Below, piece by piece: positions 53,001-61,900 of a stretch of DNA of 64,000 bases; position 1 is the stretch's first letter, and every line of letters begins with the position of its first letter. The translations under genes were made by a program, and so were the position numbers. Origin of the DNA: Rapidithrix thailandica (GTDB taxonomy: Bacteria; Bacteroidota; Bacteroidia; Cytophagales; Flammeovirgaceae); NCBI RefSeq assembly GCF_039710355.1, contig NZ_JBDKWZ010000019.1, forward strand, positions 80,310-144,309, given 5' to 3'. The notes below the pieces were generated by a model. The model searched no databases, was not told the origin of the DNA, and worked only from the letters and a program-made list of their open reading frames with translations.

Positions 53001-55892
53001 GGTCAGTGTGATTATGCATATGCCAACAATTTTATGGACCATATGGTCGCGTATCGGGAAAAGCTTAGAGAAAATGGAGGCAGAAGGGGAAAAAGCCTGT
53101 CGATCAACTGGCATCTCTGGGCAAATGGTGGCATGCAGGTTAATGAAGATACTCAAAAGCTTTTTGAAAAAACCTTTGGTATGTATGCTCTTGAAGAGGA
53201 AGATGGGTTGAACGCGTTGAAAATAGGCCTGAATGCACCTGTTTGTAATTTTATGGTGGTGAAAGGCGATGAGCATAAGATCAATAAAGTGCTGAACGTA
53301 AACCGGGAAGCTTTTGAAGGACCGGAAGCAATCAAGAGTACTCATACACAACAGATGAATGGTGAAACCCATGCAAAGAAACGATTGCTTGAGAAGGATT
53401 TGACTCAGATGGTTTCTGGTATCTTAAAAATAGATATGGAAGACATAGAATTGGATACCGGAATTGACGAATACGGATTTGAATCGGTTTCATTTACTGA
53501 GTTTGCCAATACAATCAATGAGCACTATGGGCTGGATCTTATGCCCTCTGTATTTTTTGAACATGCTACATTAGCTTCTCTGGTAGAGTACTTGCTTGAA
53601 GAGTATCCTGAAATACTTCATCGTTACGATGCTCATATAGCAGCGGCAGTGGAGGAAGTGCATCCTTCGGAAAATTTGAAAGAACCTATGCTACAGAGCC
53701 AGATTACTGATAATGGCATAGGACAGAAGCCAATTCGTTATCAGGAGCAAAGGCAGATCAATATAGGAGGAAACCAAGGCCCGGAACCCATTGCCATTGT
53801 AGGGCTTGACCTCAAAATGCCCGGAGCAAATGATTTACAAAGCCTATGGCAGTTACTGGAAGAAGGAAGAGATGTTCTTACGGAAGTACCTGGTGATCGT
53901 TGGGACGTAAAAACCCCGGAAAATTCTAAATATAAGTGGGGAGGTTTTCTGGATAATGTATTTGCCTTTGATGCTCCCTTCTTTTCCATATCACCGGCAG
54001 AAGCCCGGTATATGGATCCTCAGCAGCGTCTGTTGTTGGAGTCTGTCTGGAAAACCATAGAGGATGCAGGGTACAAGGCCAGTGAATGGGCGGGAAAAAA
54101 TGTAGGAGTATTTGTCGGAGTGGCTACGGCTGATTACGATCATTTGCTGAGAGCAAACCAGAAGGAAGGTGATTTTCAAGTAACTACCGGCAACTCACAA
54201 GCCATCCTTACCAATAGAGTATCCTACTTCTTTGATTTTAGAGGACCTAGTGAACCGGTAAATACCGCTTGTTCCAGTTCTTTGGTAGCCTTACACAAGG
54301 GGGTAGAAGCTTTAAGGAATAAGACCTGTGAGATGTGTATCGTAAGTGGCGTCAATATCATTTTAGATCCCTCGAGTCATATAGCGTTTGGCAATGCCGG
54401 GGTTTTATCCGAAACCGGCAAGGCCAGGGTTTTGGATCAAGATGCGGATGGCTATGTGAGGTCGGAAGGAATCGGTACGGTAATGTTAAAACCATTGGCA
54501 CAGGCCATTGCGGACAATGACCATATCTATGCAACTATACGCAGTACTCATGTCAATCATGGTGGTCGTGTGAATTCGGTCACCACACCGAATCCCAATG
54601 CTCAGGCTGCGTTAATTGCCGAGACCCTACGCAAAGCGAATATAGATCCGCTTACCCTTGATTATATCGAACTACAAGGCATTGGCCTTCCCCTTGCCGA
54701 CTCTATAGAATTTAATGGCCTTCATAAAGCTTTCAAAATGCTCTATGAAGAGCGCCAATATGATGAATTGCCGGTTAATTACTGTGGAATAGGAGCCGTT
54801 AAATCGAACCTGGGTCATATGGAAGCTGCCGCAGGGATGGCGGGCTTATTCAAAGTCTTGCTATCCATGAAGCACAATAAGTTGCTTAAAAATGCCAACT
54901 TTAATTCCCTAAACCCGCAAATCAAAATTACCGGCACTCCTTTTTATGTACTGGATACAAACAGGAATTGGGATAAACCCGACAGCCAAAAAGAGGCTCC
55001 CAGACGGGCCGGAGTCAGTACATTTGGCTTTGGCGGGGTAAATGCACATGTTCTTTTGGAGCAATATCACATGGCGGCTACTTCTCAAGAGGGGTATTTG
55101 GAAAGGCCTATGTTGTTTACCCTGTCAGCCAAAAATAAGGATTGCCTCAAAGCTTATATTAATAGTATACTCCGGTTTATAGATCGTTCAGAGGTCATTC
55201 CTCTGGCTGATTTTCTGTACACCCTGCAAGTGGGGCGTGAAGCCATGCCGGAGCGTATAGCAGTGGTGGTAGATTCAAAAGATCAGTTGACCGGAGAACT
55301 AAAAAGCTATTTGGGTATAGAAGATGGAGATCATAATGTCTTGTTTGGTAATGCGAAGCAAAGAAAAGAGATGGCATACCTGCTGGAGGGGGAAGAAGGG
55401 CAAGCCTATTTTGAGGCATTAATGGCCAAGCAAAATTTAAGAAAACTCGCGCAACTCTGGGTACAAGGCATCCATATAGAGTGGGAAACGCTATACGAAG
55501 GGCAAAACCTGAAGCGGATTTCCGCACCTACCTATCCGTTTATGCAAACCAACTATCATTTTGACGATAGGATACCTACAAGCATTGAAGAGCCAAGTCC
55601 TGTGAACAAGAAACCGGAGAAGGGTCAGAACGCTGTGTTGGATGAACCCACCTGGCAACTTACGAATATGGTAGCCGGGCTATTGGGTATGGCCCCGGAA
55701 GAAGTACCTACAGAGGAATCTTTGCACCTCTTGGGACTGGAATCGATGAAAGCGATCAAACTGTTGTCACTCGTAGAAGAACAGTTTGATGTGAAGCTTT
55801 CCATGAAAGTTCTTTTTAGGCAAGCTACGGTACAAAAGCTGGCCGGTATCATTAAAAGCAAACATAAAGAGATGCCTCTAACTCAGCTGTAG
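44025..55892 (+). CDS. Hybrid NRPS / trans-AT PKS megasynthase 1
   Basis: 3955 residues, cytoplasmic assembly line. In order: C-terminal half of a condensation-like domain (~1-240, no HHxxxDG); adenylation ~245-775 (TSGSTGKPKG ~411, YKTGD, GRKDRQVKIRG); PCP (Ser806); KS1 ~893-1312 (C1059, HGTGT H1193); ACP (GIES, S1541); KS2 ~1623-2040 (C1791, H1926) with a ~100-residue insert in its linker (~2095-2190); DH ~2328-2605 (H2359, D2521); KR ~2851-3030 (GGMGGLG, Y2997); ACP (S3154); KS3 ~3254-3690 (C3416 and H3598 kept, but HGTGT is QGIGL at Q3551); ACP (S3907). No AT is present, so malonyl comes from the AT-ER protein. The A domain lacks the usual FDxS Asp (reads FLPS). The next megasynthase starts 91 bp on. 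Confidence 0.95.
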   Translation: MAIQSGSKLELPQSYWEGRLDCDMSSIFSHLTLNTGQPDEFEIHPFTLNVSLTKKLKKLADLHEVSIHACIRAALQVFLYNFGEQEKVCLYQHTGKSLFHEVVPVEVDISSSSTLEQLLHVSAKQYNEASKYALPISVLEKLNVSSENVIGFAMLDSIPDKSAILKQWKDFWPKSNLSLLCCEKDGIVTCHWVYKKNLFSQQIIAGFSGSWQQLLKSVIEIPAQPLRNLNLVTPALQKKILNDWKGMQQAYQDMSSIFERFDNQVLKNTSKTALIYHGEDDEVYQTTFGELSKQVDELAQSLAALGVKPGMRVVIYTPRSEYTIAGLLAILKLRAVYVPVDESYPVEQVRQIVADTQARVLLTLTKSSNAINGMGVPSLCLDSEWVAFQPALKENTENQYNLDEEALILYTSGSTGKPKGVIHSQRQLINRFNWLWNNYPFKEDDVMGQRTMLNFLPSLWELLGGLLQGATTVILHNAVVKDPLRLSQAIFTHKISYFSMVPSLLRVFLASDLPFSQHFASMKLLITAGEPLSSALCNLFFKHLPKVKLLNDYGATEMNGVLFEEVEYKDKERVEVKGFEPIPNVEAYVLNGQGQLLPESIPGELHIGGPSLALGYLNQPKLTEEKFIPNPFSTEKGARIYKTGDMAYFTPEGKLIVTGRKDRQVKIRGVRIELKGIEDTILTHPEVEQCVLGIDGAEGKSKTLVAYIVPLKGKAPKDESFINYLSSKLPENYLPTRFQVIDRIPRTLSGKVDYASLNEVTSAQKSIANSSFQEDSLMGMIHKIACDILQQDQVDITKRWYAIGFDSISIVEFMNSLNRELKQNLSVASLYSHASVRELTQFLQAGGKGETLVEYIPVPKETGNIIQHTAAVEHREVKAKAVEKSKPQEVIANDIAVIGMSGKFPGANNLSEYWHNLINGLNSVTDFPGDRWSIDNNVQKTDSDLLTRGGFLENVDKFEPAFFHISHLEAELMDPQQRLLLEESWKALEDACYSEADLSGQAVGVFMGMRPGDYMNLVQQSEYHQYGHALMGNDMAILAARIAYFLNLKGPALALDTACSSSAVAIHMACKSIQAGESDMALAGGVCVLSTPWLHEMSGKLGMLSGQGQCKPFDANADGIVPAEGVGVVVLKSLEKALQDGDQIYGVIKASGINQDGKTNGITAPNAMSQETLIRSIYHKNKIDPASISYIETHGTGTKLGDPIEISALSNVFSKTESSTCNIGSVKANIGHPIASAGVAGLLKVLLALQNDRIPPQIHFENQNELLHLEQTPFKINIIDQEWVKQGRQPRRAALSSFGFSGTNAHMVIEEAPNPPRIETPDLPAYLFCFSAKSEYSLQHKIKDFLNWLEENKKYCHTCDLAFSTTAGRSHFNHRIAIVADNLEDLKDRLQVLTEGSGHQDIITRAAPKDNSRILQSIGWLVSNVGTKNKATYKEKLKTLAGAYVAGAQIEWKKLYNPESGCRRISIPAYPFEQTRHWVKTVKKRSNIAEETRVIAQEATGDVLPVIKIENWLKELFAGVINTPAKALRSEDPMEHYGIESIMIQELNKVLEKEIKGISKTLFFECQTIAQIALYLLQHHGDTMAQKVMGTNEDVPVVKPLANSNPESRPFRNQFSNTPSADKQVAIVGMSGRYPQAKDLNEFWQNLVNGKDCITEIPAERWDFVNRFSSDLKEKDKIHGKWGGFMEDVDKFDSLFFNISPKEAELIDPQERLFLEMTWHALEDAGYTRSYLQEYRVGVYLGATWSEYKLLDQDKKESERLYPNCSLASIPNRVSYWFNFHGPSIAIDTMCSSSLTALHYAHEALHRGEIDFAVVGGVNLSLHPYKYHLLSGGQFLSSEGKCRSFGQGGDGYVPGEGIGVMILTSQERALSDKTPIHALVKGTAINHGGKTNGYTVPNPNEQERLIIQALNEAKVDPETISYIEAHGTGTSLGDPIEVKGLTKAFEKFTNNRSFCALGSVKSNIGHLEACAGMAGITKVLLQMKHKTLVPSIHTDSLNENIDFANTPFYVQKSLQHWEVTSVKGNKEEALPRRAAVSSFGAGGANAHIILEEYPHTDDYVEQQPSGVEELVVLSARNKKQLIESAQNLWQFLESDKESVIWANGGNSVYSEIQTIFARQIGVEDTLINADDEWDDLDIDLVSLMTFNRLVSQKFNMHVDEQLVYQASSLSTYIKEFSEKYPHVTKKNTWFQSTKHSLRSIAYTLQVGREALDERVAFVVDSVSSLTDSLKRFIHQQPDSNTYTGNPKKARVNSEPEKEEIRQLIAERNLAKLAGLWVSTSVWDWTSFQHSTKGTKISLPLYPFKRERHWLPETEPALVSDQQEVQTEYLHPLLHKNGSSFLSQSFESNFHGGEFFFEDHKAEIEGIRHKVFPAASFLEMAYQAGKYSLENQNLILSNVIWEQPLIANEGDITAQCKLNPLNEGAVWTVSNKNIKCAQGQLRVSSNAETMKAPVDITAFNGKRYEKEQLYEGFKSSGMYYGNSFRSLQYIDIHGDSCLAKIRIPSSCREGLFEYTMHPSLLDGAFQTVIALMDNLEGTKTRYLPFSLKEMQISGPLPEELYVFTQLSVNANGSNDSRVFDIYLLTNEGKVITQLKEFTIKSLGKTVEKGQHNQTVGSNLYFQPAWKPQDITTYDRQVEEGCILWITDENTLYEEYQRLQTTRHIVLVSQGKKLQKVSGNTYELDFLNESHIEGLFRQLKNEKVDIKKIVYQVPGAGWENHKKMNTALDNSIYVLFVWVQQWLKVDANARDKQLLYIYPDEENYKTAAFKAVGAFVRSMNLENRLNNFKTLAIQAGELTTSQQARWVESELNISSSQGEEIRYISGKRHVKRLESLALPPFHNNAQGFKEGGTYLITGGMGGLGLILARQITSAIPLNVVLSGRSVLSESGHKILSDLQKKGANVEYMRCDVTDENAVRRLIQNTKNLFGQINGVVHCAGVMKSAFIQNKKVEDVSEIIAPKVYGTLYLDQYTAEEPLDFFILYSSIGATIGSAGQCDYAYANNFMDHMVAYREKLRENGGRRGKSLSINWHLWANGGMQVNEDTQKLFEKTFGMYALEEEDGLNALKIGLNAPVCNFMVVKGDEHKINKVLNVNREAFEGPEAIKSTHTQQMNGETHAKKRLLEKDLTQMVSGILKIDMEDIELDTGIDEYGFESVSFTEFANTINEHYGLDLMPSVFFEHATLASLVEYLLEEYPEILHRYDAHIAAAVEEVHPSENLKEPMLQSQITDNGIGQKPIRYQEQRQINIGGNQGPEPIAIVGLDLKMPGANDLQSLWQLLEEGRDVLTEVPGDRWDVKTPENSKYKWGGFLDNVFAFDAPFFSISPAEARYMDPQQRLLLESVWKTIEDAGYKASEWAGKNVGVFVGVATADYDHLLRANQKEGDFQVTTGNSQAILTNRVSYFFDFRGPSEPVNTACSSSLVALHKGVEALRNKTCEMCIVSGVNIILDPSSHIAFGNAGVLSETGKARVLDQDADGYVRSEGIGTVMLKPLAQAIADNDHIYATIRSTHVNHGGRVNSVTTPNPNAQAALIAETLRKANIDPLTLDYIELQGIGLPLADSIEFNGLHKAFKMLYEERQYDELPVNYCGIGAVKSNLGHMEAAAGMAGLFKVLLSMKHNKLLKNANFNSLNPQIKITGTPFYVLDTNRNWDKPDSQKEAPRRAGVSTFGFGGVNAHVLLEQYHMAATSQEGYLERPMLFTLSAKNKDCLKAYINSILRFIDRSEVIPLADFLYTLQVGREAMPERIAVVVDSKDQLTGELKSYLGIEDGDHNVLFGNAKQRKEMAYLLEGEEGQAYFEALMAKQNLRKLAQLWVQGIHIEWETLYEGQNLKRISAPTYPFMQTNYHFDDRIPTSIEEPSPVNKKPEKGQNAVLDEPTWQLTNMVAGLLGMAPEEVPTEESLHLLGLESMKAIKLLSLVEEQFDVKLSMKVLFRQATVQKLAGIIKSKHKEMPLTQL

Positions 55893-55983
55893 AGTTATCG
55901 AAGGACAACGGAGTTAACTTGGAGGATCAACTTCATTTTACAAGCCTGATTTATGCAGTTCATAATTATTTATTGAAAGGACC

Positions 55984-58900
55984 ATGGATAAAAAAAATAT
56001 AGAAAATACGCCTATAACTTTTCCGCTGAGTGAAGGTCAGGAAGCCTTATGGGTTGCCCAACAGATGAATCCTGGTAGCTATGCCTACACTATTCCTTTG
56101 GCCTATTGGCTGTCTAAGGATACTGACCTTAAGGTGCTGAAAAGTGCTTTTCAGAAAGTCCTTCAAAAACATAAAATATTGGCAGCACGGATAGGTCTTG
56201 AAGATGGAAGACCGGTACATGTATTTGAGAGGGGAGAAGAAATACCATTTACGATAACGGATGTTCATCATCAAAGTGATGCCGAGCTTTTAAGTATGGT
56301 TAGCCAAGATAGCAAAGAGCCCTTCGATCTGGAAAAGGACTCCTTGATAAACGTAAAAGTATATAAGCGCAAAGACGGTCAACATATACTGTTAATACTG
56401 GTGCATCATCTGGTATTTGATGGTGTTTCTGTCAATATTCTGTTGGAAGACTTACTTACTTTTTACTATGGTCAGAATGAAAAATCCTTACCAACACCTT
56501 TCCGGGAATATGTAGAATGGCAACAAAACATGCTGAACGGGCCGGAAGGAAATAGACTCGAGGAATTCTGGAAGTTGCAGGCCCTGGAACAACTTGACCC
56601 ACTTGTACTTCCTGTCAGTACGACAAATGGCTCACGGAAACCAGAAGGAGAAGTATTTGCCATTAATGTAGATGCGGATCTGGTGCGGGAGTTACGCATA
56701 TTGGCTAAACATTCGGGCAGTACCGATTTCGCCTTGCTACTTAGCTTTTATTATCTGTTGTTAAACAAGTACTCGGGACTTACCTCTATGGCCGTGGGGA
56801 TACCGATGATAGGTCGGCCCGGAATGAAATTTGAGCAAACCGTTGGCTGCTTTATAAACATGGTAGCATTACGGGGGGACTTACCTGCCGGTTCCTCTTT
56901 TCAAAACTTACTGGAACAGGTGAGCGACCGGGTTTTTGAGGCCTATGACCATAGTCAGTACCCACTCTATACATTTAAGAAAGCATTAAAAGCCAACGGG
57001 CATTCCACCAATCTTTTTTCCACGGCTTTTTACTATCAAAAAATTGAAGCGCTGCAAGTAAAAGATATTGATGGAATCTTAGGAAAAAGAATCGAAAACA
57101 TACGGCAGGTTGGGGAATTTGATTTGACATTAGAAGTAGTAGAGCATCCAGAAGGTACTTTCGAATTGTTTTTCAAATATAACTCCAACCTATATCAAGC
57201 AGGTTTCATCCGGCAGTTTGCCAATCATTTTATAGCTCTGTTGAAAAATATGTTACCAAACCCGGAGCAACATTTGAATGCCATCAATCTCGAAACCTCA
57301 ATCAATAATAATGATGGTCCCAGTGTGGCGGAAGCCCTTTCTTTGCCAAACACAGTAGACCTCATTCAAAAACAAGCAGAAAAGCATCCGGATAAAATTG
57401 CTGTAGTTTGTGAGGGTAATACACTGACTTATCAAGAACTAATTGAGAAAAGTAAAAAAATCTCCCGGTACTTATCATCCCGAAATATTCAGGGCACGCT
57501 GATAGGTGTATTTGTGGAGCGTAATGAAAATTTGCTTCCCATATTCATGGGTATTTTGGCTTCGGGCAATGCCTTCGTTCCCCTTGATCCGGTATATCCG
57601 AAAGAAAGGCTGGCGCATATGTTGAAAGGATCGGTATCCTGGGTGCTTTCAAATGAAAGTTTGAAAGCACTATTACCCGAAGAAGATTTCAGTACTCTAA
57701 TCTATAGTGAAATACTGCAAGAAAAGGTAGAGGAAATCCCGTTGCCGGATATCTTACCCGGTGATCCTGCCTATGTGATTTTTACATCGGGATCAACGGG
57801 TAAACCCAAAGGTGTTGCTATTAGTCATAACAGCCTGAGCAATTTTTTGCTTTCTATGCAAAAGCGGCCGGGTATCACATCCTCCGATAAACTGCTGGCA
57901 GTAACTACAGTGTGTTTTGATATCGCCTACTTGGAACTCTTCCTGCCTTTATTGGTGGGTGGAACCCTTGAGATTGCTACGAATGCAATTACAAAGGATG
58001 GTATCCTGTTGAAGGAGCGCTTAGATAAAGGAGATATATCCGTAATGCAGGCAACACCCAGCACCTGGAAAATGCTTCTTGCCGCAGAGTGGGATGGGGC
58101 CTCGGCCTTTAAGGTGCTTTGTGGTGGAGAGGCCCTTAGTAAAGAGTTGGCAAACGCTTTATTGGAGCGAAGTGATTCCGTTTGGAATATGTATGGGCCT
58201 ACGGAGGCCACCATTTGGGCATCCGTGGCAAAGGTAGAGTCGGGTAAATCCATCGTATTGGGTAAGCCGGTGGATCACATGGAGATGTTGATACTGCACG
58301 AAACGGGTGGTGTTTGTCCCATTGGCGTACCCGGAGAAATATATATTGGAGGTACGGGATTGGCCATCGGTTACTTAAACCGGCCGGAAGAAACCGCGGC
58401 AAGGTTTGTCAACGTGAAAGTTGGCAACACCCTGAAGCGGCTGTATAAAACCGGAGACTTGGGGAGGTATACAGAAAGCGGAGAGGTAGAATATCTGGGG
58501 AGAATCGATCAGCAAATAAAGCTAAAAGGTCACCGGATAGAGCTGGAAGAGATAGAACTTTCCTTGCAAAAGATGAGGGGGGTAACGGATGCTATAGTCG
58601 TAAAAAGGGAGTCCCGATTGGTCGCTTTTCTCAAAAGCAATAAGGATAAAGTATTGTCCGAACGTGAACTCAGTGAAAACCTGAAGACCACGCTTCCCGG
58701 ATACATGGTTCCCTCAACATACTATTGGGTCACCGGATATCCATTGACACTTAATAAAAAAATAGACCGGAAGTCGCTGGAGCAAAAAGCATTGACGGAA
58801 TTGCCCGTAATTAGTAATAATGATAAGCAATCGCCGGCTTCAAGGAATATTTCCCAACCGAATGCCGAGCGAGAGTCCGTAGAGCAATTCTTAATCGAAG

Positions 58901-61900
58901 CGATTAAGGAAATACAGTTGTTGGATACGGAACAAGTTAGCAGATCGAGAAATATCGGTGAATTTGGTTTCGATTCTATTGGTTATACCACTTTAGGTGT
59001 TAAGATCAGTAAGCACTTTCATAAAAAGGTGACTCCGGCTTTATTTTTCGAATACCGGACCATTGAAGAGATAGCCTCCTATCTCCTGGGAGTCAACCAC
59101 GGGGATAGCAGAAAGTCGGGTAAAGAGGAAATTCATAGCTTTCAAAAAGAAAATAAAAGCCCTTCCCATGACGAACCCATTGCCATTATTGGTATGGCAG
59201 GGAAGTATCCACAGGCGGATAGCCTTCAAGAGTTTTGGGATAAACTGGAAGCCAATGAAAATTTAATCACAGAAGTTCCCTCTTCGAGGTGGAATTGGAG
59301 AAAATACTTCGGGGATGTACATAAAGAGCGTAACAAGACTAACTCCAAATGGGGAGGCTTTCTGAACCAGGTAGATAAATTTGATGCTTTCTTTTTTGGC
59401 ATATCCCCGCGTGAGGCAGAACTTATGGATCCTTTGCAAAGGATCATGCTGGAGATGACCTGGCATACTTTTGAAGATGCGGGATACAAACCCTCGGACC
59501 TGGCAGGGAGTGATACGGGGGTATTCATTGGCTGTGTAAGTTCGGATTATACGGAATTGATCCTGAACAGCGGTTGTGAAATAGTACCTCATACGGTGTC
59601 GGGTATGGCTAAAACCATGGTGGCTAACCGGATTTCTTTTATGCTGGATTTAAGAGGTCCCAGTGTAGTCATAGATACCGCCTGTTCCAGTTCTTTGGTG
59701 GCAGTGCATGAGGCCCTTGAAGCGATTAGATGCGGGCATTGCAAGGTAGCATTAGCAGGTGGTGTTAACGTGATGTTGAGTCCATTTGGCCATATCGCGT
59801 TAAGCAAAAATGAAATGTTAAGTCCTGATGGTTCCTGCAAAGCATTTGATGCTTCGGCCAACGGTTATGTACGCGGAGAAGGAGCCGGATTGATACTGCT
59901 CAAGCGCCTTTCGGATGCCCAACAGGATGGGGATCATATTTATGCAGTGATACGGGGCTCTTCAGAAAATCATGGAGGACGGACAAACTCTCTAACGGCA
60001 CCCAACCCCAATGCACAGGCAGACCTCATTGTTGAAGCAATGCAAAAAGCAAAAATTCATCCTTCCACCATCAGCTATATGGAAGCGCATGGAACGGGCA
60101 CGGCTTTGGGGGATCCTATTGAAGTGAATGGCCTCAAACAAGCTTTTCAACGCTTTATCAATAATGATAAAAGTGAAAATAAACAGGTGGCGTATTGTGG
60201 TATAGGATCGGTAAAAACAAATATCGGGCATCTTGAAGGGGCAGCAGGTATTGCCGGGTTGCAACGTATAGTCTTGTCTATGCAACAGCAAAAACTAACC
60301 GCCAATGTGCAACTTAAGGAAGTAAATCCCTATATCGATTTGGATAACAGTCCTTTCTATCTGGTTCAACATTCAAAAGAGTGGAAGCGCTTACAAGATG
60401 ATAAGGGGAGTGAAATACCGAGAAGAGCAGGAGTGAGTTCCTTTGGCTTTGGAGGGGTCAACGCTCATGTTGTGCTGGAAGAGTACACTGAAAATCTTGC
60501 TTCAAAAGCAAACGCTGTCAATAATAAGTATCTGATAGTGCTTTCGGCTAAGACTGAGAATCAATTGAAAAAGAAGGCCACTCAGCTAAGGGATTATCTT
60601 ATCAATAAAGGAAAGAAACACTCCCTTGCAGATATCGCGTATACCTTGCAAAGAGGTCGTGAAGCCATGAAAGAGCGCTTGGCTTTTGTGGTAGAAAATC
60701 AAGAGGAGGCGCTTGCTAAATTATCCTCAATTGTTGAGAGTAATTCGGATTCAGAAGTGTATCGGGGCAGTGTGAAAAAACAAACAGGCAACAACTCGTT
60801 GGTAGAGGGGCTTTTGGAGGAAGAAGGGTTTCAGGAAATTTTATTACAACGCTTAAGTAGCAAAGGAAATCTCAAGGGACTTGCCAAGTTATGGGTCAAC
60901 GGAGTGGAGCTTGCCTTTGAAGAACTATACGATGATAAACCCCATAGGCTTCCGCTTCCGGTATATCCATTTGAGGCGGTAAGGTACTGGCTTCCGGTAG
61001 ATAAACCGGAGGGTTCTTTGATCGATCTTATGGTTCCGAATAATGAATTCAATACCAGTGTATTTGAAAAAACATTGAGTAATCAAGAGCCTCTCGTTAA
61101 GGATCATGTAGTAAACGGGAAATATGTGTTTCCTGGAGTCGGTTCGTTGGAAATGGTTTATGAAGCCGTCAGCAAGCTTAAAAAAGGCCCTTTTAGCTTG
61201 TCAAAAGTCTACTGGCTGAAACCCTTGGTAATAGATCAAGAAGTAAAAGTGAAAGTAGTATTGAAGCTTAGGGATACTCACTATGATTTTGAAGTATTGG
61301 ACTCCGATGATGAATTGTGTACTACCGGATCTATACAACTTTTAGACGTGGGGCCTCAAGAGTCTTTGCCAATAGATGGGCTGCTGTCCGGACAAAAGAT
61401 TGACTTTGACCGGTTTTATAGGAATATGCAAGATAAAGGGGTGTACTATGGAGCTTACTATCAGGTGGTTCGATCTGTAAGGGTCAATGGAAGTGAGGCG
61501 ATGGCGGTAATGAAAGTTAGTGCTGACTTTGAACACGAAACTTCTTGCTTTTATCTGTCGCCTGCACTGATGGACGGGGCTTTACAGACAGTGGCAACCT
61601 TAATGATGCACCTGGAAGCGGATAGCGGCCTGAAAGTGCCGTTCAGCGTGGGTCAGGTAGAATTTTTTGCCAAACCGAAGGCGTCTTGTTATGCGTATGC
61701 TACCAAATCAAATGATGAAAAGTACCATGTAGCCATTCTTGATCAAAACGGTAAAGTATGTATTAAGCTATACGATGTGGTCAATCGTACGATGAATAAA
61801 AATGAAATGACCGCGCCCTCACACTATCATCATGTAAAATGGGAACAGGTTTCCTTAGAAGGGAATAAAGTTTATCACCGAGATGTAAACAGACTTTATA

